DNA of 11,341 bases, from the NCBI GenBank assembly GCA_003176075.1, contig PSRN01000291.1:1-11341 (forward strand). Direction: 5' to 3'. The position numbers and the translations under genes are program-made. The notes beneath the pieces were generated by a model. That model had not been told where the DNA came from. It saw only the letters and a program-made list of their open reading frames with translations, and did not search any database. This DNA comes from Bdellovibrio sp. (GTDB taxonomy: Bacteria > Bdellovibrionota > Bdellovibrionia > Bdellovibrionales > Bdellovibrionaceae). Below, one piece after another: positions 1 through 3,949 of this stretch (positions are counted from its first letter, which is position 1; every line of letters starts with the position of its first letter).

Positions 1-35
1 CCCCTTTCAAGACCGGTCACCAAAACATGATTTTT

Positions 36-122
36 CTATCTTAGCAACTGGTCTAGTTTTCGGGGTCCACCATACATGAAGCCCAAAGCGGCAATCCAAA
101 TGCCGCCACTATTGCGACTCAT
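36..122 (-). CDS. Tiny hydrophobic ORF, translationally coupled (28 aa)
   Basis: This ORF starts at an ATG whose last two bases lie inside the TGA of the ORF before it (an ATGA overlap), and it ends at TAG. The peptide is basic at its end and has a hydrophobic core (GGIWIAALGFMYGG, about residues 6-19), enough for one short membrane-associated helix. It has no ribosome binding site of its own, so translation would depend on coupling to the upstream 26-codon ORF. I do not recognise it. The overlap and its place at the tail of the hsp20 cassette support a real small protein, but at this size chance cannot be excluded; the pair could also be one longer gene broken by a frameshift. The first bases of the window carry GAAAGGGG on this strand, which may be the ribosome binding site of another gene beyond the edge. 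Confidence 0.35.
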   Translation of the reverse strand: MSRNSGGIWIAALGFMYGGPRKLDQLLR

Positions 123-199
123 TTGCCACCCTCCTCAACGAGAACGCGACTCTTAACAGTCTGTTCGCTATTGCCGAAATGTATAGCTGTAGATTTCAT
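119..199 (-). CDS. Tiny ORF with strong ribosome binding site downstream of hsp20 (26 aa)
   Basis: ATG is preceded by GAAGGAGGT at 205-213 with ideal spacing. The 10-mer AAGGAGGTCT of this site is identical to the one in front of hsp20. The peptide begins MKSTAIHFGN and ends in EEGGK; it is hydrophilic, with no membrane segment or known motif. It follows the hsp20 stop by 49 bp and a perfect hairpin, and overlaps the next ORF by four bases. The strong ribosome binding site is the main argument for reality. Function unknown; a small stress-induced protein or the front half of a frameshifted gene are both possible. Confidence 0.45.
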   Translation of the reverse strand: MKSTAIHFGNSEQTVKSRVLVEEGGK

Positions 200-220
200 C
201 TCAGACCTCCTTCAAAGAGA

Positions 221-239
221 GGGGCTCGGATCGAGCCCC
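221..239 (-). terminator. Hairpin after hsp20 (weak terminator or processing stem)
   Basis: Perfect 8-bp stem GGGGCTCG/CGAGCCCC with a 3-nt loop, 9 bp after the hsp20 stop. On the minus strand it is followed by TCTCTTTG rather than a clean T-run, so it may terminate only partly, or protect the hsp20 mRNA end. The strong ribosome binding site of the next ORF follows directly, so partial read-through would tune the tiny ORFs below hsp20. Confidence 0.5.
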
Positions 240-248
240 AAGCTTCAA

Positions 249-731
249 TCAGCCGGCTTGAACTGTTTTTTCGTGATCCCTTTCTTTTTTTGAACTCCCC
301 AGCAATTTTGAAAAAACGCCCGTTGCGCCCGACTGGATCTGAACACTTCGAGGTTTCGCGGCTTCAGCCTTCGGCATTGCAATCTCAAGAACTCCATTCT
401 CAAGATTGGCTTCAATCTTTCCGGCGTCGGCCGATGCAGGGATCGAAAATCGGTAGAATATCTTTTGGCCGTCGCCATCGCTGCGTTTTCTCTGGCCCGT
501 CACAGTCAAGATTTTCTCAACGACTTCAATTTTTAAATCTTCCTTCCGGACCCCTGGAAGATCGACGGTCATCAAATAGCCCGCCTCGGTTTCTTCCACG
601 TCATAGGAACTGACTTGGCGCCTGATTTCGTCGGACCTTGGACTGAGTGCCCGGTCAAAAAAATCATCGACGTCGCCCGCTATCCAATTCCACAGAGGGC
701 TTCGATCGTGTGTCAATATTGTGTTTCGCAT
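249..731 (-). CDS. hsp20: Small heat shock protein, Hsp20/alpha-crystallin family
   Basis: ATP-independent cytoplasmic chaperone that forms oligomers and holds unfolding proteins for later refolding. The 160-residue product has the family layout: a short N-terminal arm with aromatic residues (WNWIAGDVDDFFDRAL, about 14-29), an alpha-crystallin domain (about 43-132) opening with YDVEETEAGYLMTVDLPGV, the hallmark A-x-x-x-NGVLEIAMPK near 108-121, and a C-terminal V-x-I contact motif (V130-I132) followed by a charged tail. Length is normal for the family. The ATG start is fixed by AAAAGGAGGT five bases upstream. The ribosome binding site can pair with a U-rich stretch just before it (736-754), and a sigma-32-like promoter lies further upstream, so heat induction at two levels is plausible. 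It is the only gene in this small-gene cassette with a certain function. Confidence 0.95.
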   Translation of the reverse strand: MRNTILTHDRSPLWNWIAGDVDDFFDRALSPRSDEIRRQVSSYDVEETEAGYLMTVDLPGVRKEDLKIEVVEKILTVTGQRKRSDGDGQKIFYRFSIPASADAGKIEANLENGVLEIAMPKAEAAKPRSVQIQSGATGVFSKLLGSSKKERDHEKTVQAG

Positions 732-735
732 ATAG

Positions 736-754
736 ACCTCCTTTTAAAAAAGGT
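736..754 (-). promoter_or_regulatory. FourU-like RNA thermometer candidate over the hsp20 ribosome binding site
   Basis: On the mRNA this segment reads ACCUUUUUUAAAAGGAGGU. ACCUUUU can pair fully with AGGAGGU (seven pairs, two of them G-U) around a UUAAA loop, burying the whole Shine-Dalgarno. A run of U paired to the Shine-Dalgarno through wobble pairs is the pattern of fourU thermometers, which are known to control small heat shock genes. Pairing is seen by eye; the melting behaviour is inference. Confidence 0.5.
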
Positions 755-776
755 TATTGTTTGCCTTACGATTTCA

Positions 777-805
777 AGCTGGGTTTTTCGATTTTACAGT
801 CAAGG
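777..805 (-). promoter_or_regulatory. Candidate heat-shock (sigma-32-like) promoter for hsp20
   Basis: On the minus strand CCTTGAC (799-805) and ACCCAGCT (777-784) are 14 bp apart, resembling the sigma-32 consensus CTTGAAA / CCCCATnT and its spacing. A start near 770 would give a leader of about 40 nt holding the thermometer hairpin. A second CTTGAAA (772-779) lies just downstream but has no matching -10. Sequence match only. Confidence 0.35.
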
Positions 806-823
806 ACGTCGCCAATTTTTTTT

Positions 824-855
824 GAAGAGCGGGGGGCTCCACCCCCAGACTCTTC
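824..855 (-). other. Strong hairpin upstream of hsp20
   Basis: Outer stem GAAGAG/CTCTTC (824-829 with 850-855) encloses an inner GGGGG/CCCCC stem with a 5-nt loop. On the minus strand it is followed by eight A residues, not T, so it is not a standard terminator for the membrane-protein gene ending at 882. It may still separate the two transcripts, or stabilise an mRNA end. The 150 bp between the genes hold nothing else except the hsp20 promoter and leader. Confidence 0.45.
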
Positions 856-881
856 CCCGGAGAGAATTGCCGGCGGTTTTC

Positions 882-1148
882 CTATACAGACTTTGCCTGA
901 GTTGCGTTCCAGTGCCACCTTTCGGTTTTCTTCCGTTTGCTGACAGGGGAAACCCCGACTTCCATGTGGCCTTCGCCAAGCTTCTCAGGAACTGGGGACT
1001 TCGCTTCATCAAATGCGGAGATGACCTGATATCCGAGAAAGCCGCATGCTACCGACAGCGAGAGACCAATAGCGGCTAAGATCCATATAAAGCCCAATGC
1101 GACGGGAAATGTAATCAGTCCAATGGCAATCACGGTCAGAATCGTCAT
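882..1148 (-). CDS. Small membrane protein, unknown function (88 aa)
   Basis: The chosen start, MTILTVIAIG, has GAGGAGGT at a proper distance (1154-1161) and overlaps the upstream stop as ATGA. The open frame extends 16 codons further up, but those overlap the preceding gene and lack a site. Residues 1-43 are almost continuously hydrophobic and could form two closely packed transmembrane helices; the remaining 45 residues are polar and end in a basic, cytosolic-looking tail (SKRKKTERWHW). I recognise no family. Its overlap with the exported protein gene points to co-translation and perhaps a joint role in the envelope. It sits between ribosome-hibernation-like and Hsp20 genes, so an envelope-stress role is possible but unproven. 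Confidence 0.7.
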   Translation of the reverse strand: MTILTVIAIGLITFPVALGFIWILAAIGLSLSVACGFLGYQVISAFDEAKSPVPEKLGEGHMEVGVSPVSKRKKTERWHWNATQAKSV

Positions 1149-1468
1149 ACAATACCTCCTCTCAGATATGTGGAAATCTTGGTGGCTTTGCGCCACTGAG
1201 ATCCCAGGTTAGGTCGTCGCCCCACCGAGACTCTCGGGCACCAATGGAATCCGCTCGGCATCGAACCGACAAAACCAGGATCGTATCTTCCCGGGGGTCC
1301 CAATAGGTTCTCGACTTCTGTGAAACATCGGGAATCAGGTATTCTGGGTGCATCCAATTGCCCGGAAAACCGAAGTTCCGAAATCCTCAAATCGGGAACG
1401 GGTGCTTCGGCCATCGCCGCCAATGAAAAAGACAATACAAAAATGGTAAGCCAAATTCTGATTTTCAT
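1145..1468 (-). CDS. Small exported protein, unknown function (107 aa); possible frameshift
   Basis: ATG follows AGAAGGAGGAGCAAT, a very strong site. Residues 1-20 form a clear Sec signal peptide (MKIRIWLTIFVLSFSLAAMA, likely cut before EAPVPD). The mature part of about 87 residues is rich in Pro, Gly and Arg and matches nothing I know. The stop overlaps the start of the membrane protein gene (ATGA). From about position 1385 down to the TGA at 1162, another frame of the same strand reads as a more natural protein (for example HPEYLIPDVSQK and RWGDDLTWDLSGAK) and ends just before the next gene's ribosome binding site. The true product may therefore be the signal peptide joined to that frame by a shift. 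The first 25 or so residues are secure; the rest is not. Confidence 0.6.
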   Translation of the reverse strand: MKIRIWLTIFVLSFSLAAMAEAPVPDLRISELRFSGQLDAPRIPDSRCFTEVENLLGPPGRYDPGFVGSMPSGFHWCPRVSVGRRPNLGSQWRKATKISTYLRGGIV

Positions 1469-1520
1469 ATTGCTCCTCCTTCTGCTCAGGCCGTCATATG
1501 CACCTGCCTGACAGCGTGAG

Positions 1521-1532
1521 CGAAAATTTTCG
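1521..1532. repeat. 12-bp perfect palindrome
   Basis: CGAAAATTTTCG lies in the spacer upstream of the exported-protein gene, immediately beside the large inverted repeat at 1536-1610. It could be a dimeric repressor site or a short DNA hairpin. No partner regulator can be named. Confidence 0.4.
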
Positions 1533-1535
1533 AAT

Positions 1536-1610
1536 GAGTCTTGCGGACTGGGGCCTTAAACCAACAAAAGTCATGGCAGCCTTATATTTGCCGGCCCCAG
1601 TCCGCGACTC
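1536..1610. repeat. Long inverted repeat (18 bp per arm) between operons
   Basis: GCGGACTGGGGCC (1543-1555) pairs perfectly with GGCCCCAGTCCGC (1593-1605). The outer GAGTC (1536-1540) and GACTC (1606-1610) extend the stem past a 2-nt bulge. The 37-nt interior holds a smaller GGCA/TGCC stem (1575-1592). On the minus transcript it lies between the 129-residue gene and the exported-protein gene. No T-run follows the stem, so a classic terminator is not supported. It could be an RNA processing or stability element, or a miniature repeat element. Confidence 0.65.
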
Positions 1611-1705
1611 GCCGCAACCGATAACTCTGAAGTTGCATTCCGCAAGGTCAAACTGTCCTAGGAATTCGCACTTAAGGCCTACATCCTCCCGACCAAATCT
1701 CCTTT

Positions 1706-1738
1706 CATGCACAAGTCACGCACAAGTCATGCACAAGC
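1706..1738. repeat. Three tandem 11-bp repeats
   Basis: Unit CAYGCACAAGY occurs three times head to tail (1706-1716, 1717-1727, 1728-1738). The array spans the last codons and stop of the 1727-2116 gene, so one repeat boundary sits on the stop. An 11-bp period places copies on nearly the same DNA face, as in some protein-binding arrays, but slippage duplication is equally likely. Confidence 0.6.
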
Positions 1739-2116
1739 TGAAACCAGTACCAGGTCCGCCACCGTTTTCTTGATCCTGCCAATCAAATTGCATTCCTTCC
1801 AATAAGGCTCATCGCTGACCCTCTGTGTTTCACCCGTGGGCCCTCTCGGAACAACCCACTGAGGGACAATGGTCATGGTTGAGGAATTAAGCAACCCCCT
1901 GATCCTGACCTCTTCCCACCGGTAGTTCTCAAGGACTCGTTCCCACTCCGAATCGGCGAGAATCGAATATTCGACTCCCCTGAGGGTTACGAGTTTAAAC
2001 TCAATGTGTTGCCCCTTTAACGTCGCCATCTTGGGTATCAATACGCCAACGACGGAAACGGGCATTAAGAAATTTTCTTGTTCGATCTTCTTGTTGGTAA
2101 TTGATGTTTTGTCCAT
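1727..2116 (-). CDS. Unknown small soluble protein (129 aa)
   Basis: The start chosen is the ATG of MDKTSITNKK at 2116, eight bases after AGGAG. An ATG two codons upstream (2122) is only two bases from that site, and the open frame reaches further up to 2137. The protein has no signal peptide or membrane segment. Its sequence is mixed and globular, with a beta-rich feel in the middle (HIEFKLVTLRGVEYSIL, then WEEVRIRGLL, TMTIVPQWVV). I recognise no family. It is the third gene of a tight minus-strand series, starting 17 bp after the 79-residue gene. Its end is made of three 11-bp tandem repeats, so the last few residues may be a recent addition. Confidence 0.65.
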   Translation of the reverse strand: MDKTSITNKKIEQENFLMPVSVVGVLIPKMATLKGQHIEFKLVTLRGVEYSILADSEWERVLENYRWEEVRIRGLLNSSTMTIVPQWVVPRGPTGETQRVSDEPYWKECNLIGRIKKTVADLVLVSACA

Positions 2117-2133
2117 ATCCATTTCTCCTACAA

Positions 2134-2373
2134 TCATGCCGTTAGTGCCACCGGCGTGTCGCTGTAAGTTGAAGAGTTATTCGACCGCATGTTGCCGTTT
2201 GCCTTTCCCCACACAAGAGCTTCGTATTGATTACCACTCTTGAGAAATCTCATGCTCACATTTGAGGACTTTGATAGTGACTTGAGCGTGGTCATGATCT
2301 GATGAATTTTTTTATCGCCATCATGGCCAAGGCTCACGCCTTCATTATAGATTGTTGCTCCATTGATAATCAT
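2134..2373 (-). CDS. Unknown small protein (79 aa) in HPF-like operon
   Basis: ATG follows AGAAAGGAGC at proper spacing, 15 bp after the stop of the HPF-like gene, so the two are almost certainly co-transcribed. The protein begins MIINGATIYN, has a central Lys/Ser-rich helix-like part (HQIMTTLKSLSKSS) and a possible strand pair (VSMRFLKSGNQYEALVWGKANG), then a Ser/Thr/Asn tail. No signal peptide or membrane helix. I cannot name a family. Its context suggests a soluble partner in stress or dormancy. Confidence 0.65.
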   Translation of the reverse strand: MIINGATIYNEGVSLGHDGDKKIHQIMTTLKSLSKSSNVSMRFLKSGNQYEALVWGKANGNMRSNNSSTYSDTPVALTA

Positions 2374-2388
2374 AACCGCTCCTTTCTT

Positions 2389-2742
2389 TTAGGAAGCAAA
2401 TTGCTCCCGGAAAAATGTTTTTCTTCTTGAGTCAATTCTCTTCTCATTGTGTTTGTGGATCTGTCTTAAGACCGCCTTGCGAACCTTTCGCAGCACAGCC
2501 AGTACTTGCTTACCCTGCTTACGAATCACGATGGAATCGCCCAACCCGAAAACTCCCATGGAGACAGCGAACAGATGCTTGTCCTTTGCCTCTGGCTCGA
2601 TGTGAACCTGGATGTCCGCATCCCAACCAACGGCCATTTTAATTTCACGTACGGCGTGGTCGGCGTACGATCGGATAGCATTCGCATTTGTCAGCCCACC
2701 AGCGTGAAATTCGTACATCAAATTTTGGTCAATGATCGCCAT
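2389..2742 (-). CDS. Divergent HPF/RaiA-like (S30AE) ribosome-associated protein
   Basis: Proteins of the S30AE family bind the 30S subunit in starvation or stationary phase and inactivate or protect ribosomes. The 117-residue product matches the family order by eye: an N-terminal strand, a helix (ANAIRSYADHAVREIKMAV, about 20-38), a strand (ADIQVHIEPEAKDKHLFAVSMGV, about 42-64) and the typical last helix with basic residues (QVLAVLRKVRKAVLRQIHKHNEKR, about 78-101). The tail is also basic, suiting rRNA contact. Length fits short HPF. Similarity is of pattern, not strong identity, so this is an inference. ATG is preceded by TTGGAGG. It heads a three-gene series and has a long, structured upstream region with several promoter candidates, suggesting tight regulation. 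Confidence 0.55.
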   Translation of the reverse strand: MAIIDQNLMYEFHAGGLTNANAIRSYADHAVREIKMAVGWDADIQVHIEPEAKDKHLFAVSMGVFGLGDSIVIRKQGKQVLAVLRKVRKAVLRQIHKHNEKRIDSRRKTFFREQFAS

Positions 2743-2783
2743 TCATCCTCCAAATTGTCTTAGAAGTAATAAACTCCCAGCGA

Positions 2784-2799
2784 GATTCGTTGTCGAATC
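2784..2799 (-). other. Hairpin in the 5' leader of the HPF-like gene
   Basis: GATTCG/CGAATC, 6-bp perfect stem with a 4-nt loop, 42 bp upstream of the start codon. A smaller CGGC-TTTT-GCCG stem lies at 2825-2836. No T-run follows either, so they are leader structures rather than terminators. Confidence 0.35.
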
Positions 2800-2836
2800 A
2801 TCCCTTTAGAACACTTTCTGATCGCGGCTTTTGCCG

Positions 2837-2866
2837 ATTATCCAGTCGATATTTTCGGACTTTCAA
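2837..2866 (-). promoter_or_regulatory. Candidate sigma-70-type promoter for the HPF-like operon
   Basis: On the minus strand TTGAAA (2861-2866) and GATAAT (2837-2842) are 18 bp apart; each matches the consensus at five of six bases. Transcription would start near 2830, giving a leader of about 88 nt before the gene at 2742. Confidence 0.45.
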
Positions 2867-2880
2867 ATCGTCAATTCACT

Positions 2881-2898
2881 CTGGAACTTTAGTTCCAG
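2881..2898. promoter_or_regulatory. 18-bp perfect dyad upstream of the HPF-like promoter
   Basis: CTGGAACTTTAGTTCCAG is a perfect inverted repeat (8-bp arms, TT centre). Its middle lies about 60 bp before the expected transcription start, a usual place for an activator site. If transcribed from farther upstream it would also form a hairpin. It is two bases longer than a LexA box, so LexA is not favoured. Confidence 0.45.
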
Positions 2899-2938
2899 CC
2901 GCGACCAAAAAACTCTAATGTCTTCTTACAAAATTTGT

Positions 2939-2980
2939 TTAGCTGATCTTGTTTGGCGGAATTCCCGATTGGGTTTTCAT
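2939..2980 (-). CDS. Leader-peptide-like ORF (13 aa)
   Basis: The ORF MKTQSGIPPNKIS has one of the strongest ribosome binding sites in the window (TTAAAGGAGGAGCA before ATG) and stops after 13 codons. It lies about 200 bp upstream of the HPF-like gene, behind a TATAAT -10 element. There is no run of one amino acid as in classic attenuators, but the PP pair could slow ribosomes. The 13-mer AAGGAGGAGCAAT is identical to the site of the exported-protein gene at 1468, so it may be a decayed duplicate start rather than a regulator. Confidence 0.35.
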   Translation of the reverse strand: MKTQSGIPPNKIS

Positions 2981-3010
2981 TGCTCCTCCTTTAATACGTC
3001 CAGGGCACGA

Positions 3011-3016
3011 ATTATA
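3011..3016 (-). promoter_or_regulatory. TATAAT -10 element before the leader ORF
   Basis: A perfect TATAAT (within TATATAAT) on the minus strand, placing a start near 3004, 24 nt before the leader ATG. No good -35 lies at 16-18 bp (AAAAGG at the usual distance), so it would need an activator or is fortuitous in this A+T-rich stretch. Confidence 0.3.
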
Positions 3017-3062
3017 TAAAGAAGTAAACAATCCTTTTCTTGCGGCCCTGATCTCATTTTTC

Positions 3063-3090
3063 AATTTAAATCCAACCAAAAAAATGTCAA
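3063..3090 (-). promoter_or_regulatory. Candidate upstream promoter with perfect -35
   Basis: TTGACA (3085-3090), preceded by CCCC, and TAAATT (3063-3068) lie 16 bp apart on the minus strand. The T-run and A+T-rich DNA just downstream favour melting. It could drive a long leader transcript through the 13-codon ORF into the HPF-like operon. Confidence 0.4.
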
Positions 3091-3135
3091 GGGGTCTGGA
3101 AAGGCAGGATTTAAAATTCTGGACCCACGGTAGGA

Positions 3136-3187
3136 GTTTCGACCATTTATGAGACATTCGTTTCAATTTTGCGTTTCATGTTGAAAC
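3136..3187. promoter_or_regulatory. Cluster of GTTTC/GAAAC sites upstream of the stress-cassette promoters
   Basis: GTTTCG (3136-3141), GTTTCA (3160-3165) and the perfect dyad GTTTCA-TGT-TGAAAC (3173-3187) lie together 45-100 bp upstream of the TTGACA promoter. Spacing is irregular. A repeated half-site plus a dyad suggests a binding region for an activator or the nearby XRE protein. Confidence 0.25.
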
Positions 3188-3422
3188 ACTTCGGCGCTGC
3201 GAACAATCGTAGTTGTGAAAATTTTTGGAACTTGTGCCCTCTCTTCTGTTCACTACCCAAGAATTCTGGCGCGGCTGTTCTTCGGAAATTCCGGACCCCC
3301 AATTACCGGGTTCGATTCTGGTTTTTGGGGCTCAAGTTCGGGAATCTGCATCGAGTGACTAGAACCCTCATGCCTGGGGCTGGAATGCGCATCTTCAATT
3401 CTTAGCAGGCCCTGGCGAGGCT
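3188..3422. other. Gene-poor spacer
   Basis: Together with the preceding control region, this forms a gap of about 490 bp (2981-3474) without a convincing gene. Short open frames here lack ribosome binding sites and have unnatural composition. I see no tRNA or other RNA I could name. Confidence 0.5.
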
Positions 3423-3423
3423 A

Positions 3424-3471
3424 CAAAAACAAGAGGGCCTATCACGGGTGAATAGCCCGGTTGAAATAGGC
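3424..3471 (-). terminator. Rho-independent-type terminator of the XRE gene
   Basis: Beginning 3 bp past the stop, GCCTAT pairs with ATAGGC (3466-3471 with 3437-3442) around an inner CGGG/CCCG stem, followed on the minus strand by CCTCTTGTTTTTG. Stem plus T-rich tail fits intrinsic termination and separates this gene from the cassette downstream. Confidence 0.6.
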
Positions 3472-3474
3472 TGA

Positions 3475-3702
3475 TCACTCATCTTTGAGACCAACCAGAG
3501 ATTCCACTGAAACTTTAAATCGGTCCGCAATATGTTTCAGTGTTGCAAGTTGCGGTTTATTTTCACCGGCATTAAATTTGCGAGCCTGTTCACCGGATAC
3601 GCCTAGAAATTCACCTAACTGATCATTCGTAAGTAAATGCGGATCTTTGTATATGACAAGAATGGCGTACAACTCCCCATATCTGGTCAATCGTTGGGCC
3701 AA
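3475..3702 (-). CDS. XRE/Cro-type helix-turn-helix regulator (small)
   Basis: DNA-binding transcription factor of the lambda Cro/cI class. The helix-turn-helix spans about residues 24-62: LTNDQLGEFLGVSGEQARKF then GENKPQLATLKHIADRF, ending in the family's typical VSVESLVGL. At 75 residues it is a bare DNA-binding domain without a sensor domain. The start is uncertain: the frame opens with TTG at 3702 and no ATG exists between there and the upstream stop; a TTG at 3690 or one at residue 11, behind GGGGAG, are alternatives. It is divergent from the two large exported-protein genes and probably regulates itself and perhaps them through the 3703-3949 spacer. Small XRE proteins also occur as antitoxins, but no toxin gene lies next to it. 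Confidence 0.75.
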   Translation of the reverse strand: MAQRLTRYGELYAILVIYKDPHLLTNDQLGEFLGVSGEQARKFNAGENKPQLATLKHIADRFKVSVESLVGLKDE

Positions 3703-3727
3703 TCCGCCAAGGTCATGATGTCGAGGA

Positions 3728-3756
3728 ATTTTGTCACCGTGGCATCAGATTCTCAA
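3728..3756 (-). promoter_or_regulatory. Candidate promoter of the XRE gene
   Basis: TTGAGA (3751-3756) and CAAAAT (3728-3733) are 17 bp apart on the minus strand (five and four of six matches). The start would lie near 3721, about 20 nt before the TTG start codon. Confidence 0.35.
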
Positions 3757-3828
3757 CCTCAGGGAGCCAAACTTTTGACCTTTAGCTCTCGCGGCAAGTT
3801 TATCCCGACCAATTCTGAAACGCTCGAA

Positions 3829-3846
3829 GCGGACAGTGTCGTCCGC
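3829..3846. promoter_or_regulatory. Perfect dyad in the divergent spacer, operator candidate
   Basis: GCGGAC-AGTGTC-GTCCGC, 6-bp arms around a 6-bp centre, sits between the divergent promoters, 31 bp upstream of the -35 for the exported-protein operon. It could be the target of the XRE protein. Confidence 0.35.
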
Positions 3847-3876
3847 GTCCATTAACGAAGGAACGGAAAATAACGT

Positions 3877-3905
3877 TTGATCGCGCATTCCAAAAACAGT
3901 ATCAA
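3877..3905 (+). promoter_or_regulatory. Candidate promoter of the exported-protein operon
   Basis: TTGATC (3877-3882) and TATCAA (3900-3905) are 17 bp apart; four of six bases match in each. A start near 3912 would leave a 38-nt leader with TTGGAGG before the ATG at 3950. Confidence 0.4.
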
Positions 3906-3949
3906 CGGGCCGCTCGGCTTATCCGACCTTCTTTATCTTGGAGGCAATA

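Noticed and set aside
179..613. 144-codon plus-strand frame over hsp20
   Set aside because: Antisense to the clear Hsp20 gene; Arg/Ser/Pro-rich artefact.
1494..1712. 72-codon minus-strand ORF between the 129-residue gene and the exported-protein gene
   Set aside because: Begins with GTG without a ribosome binding site and runs through both arms of the inverted repeat; more likely spacer.
2881..2898. LexA (SOS) box
   Set aside because: The CTG and CAG ends are 12 bp apart, not 10 as in the usual LexA site.
3305..3322. tRNA T-arm-like sequence (GGGTTCGATTC)
   Set aside because: With a correct 7-nt loop the stem does not pair, and no acceptor, anticodon or D arm fits around it.
3169..3405. 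78-codon plus-strand ORF in the gene-poor spacer
   Set aside because: No ribosome binding site, odd composition, starts within the GTTTCA/TGAAAC dyad.
3475..3702. XRE protein as antitoxin of a toxin-antitoxin pair
   Set aside because: No small toxin gene lies next to it on the same strand; its neighbour upstream is divergent and downstream is a terminator.
3637..3855. Plus-strand ORF (best start 3718, 45 aa) in the divergent spacer
   Set aside because: Only a weak AAGG site; overlaps the XRE gene start and its promoter. It reads fairly protein-like, so a gene remnant is not excluded.
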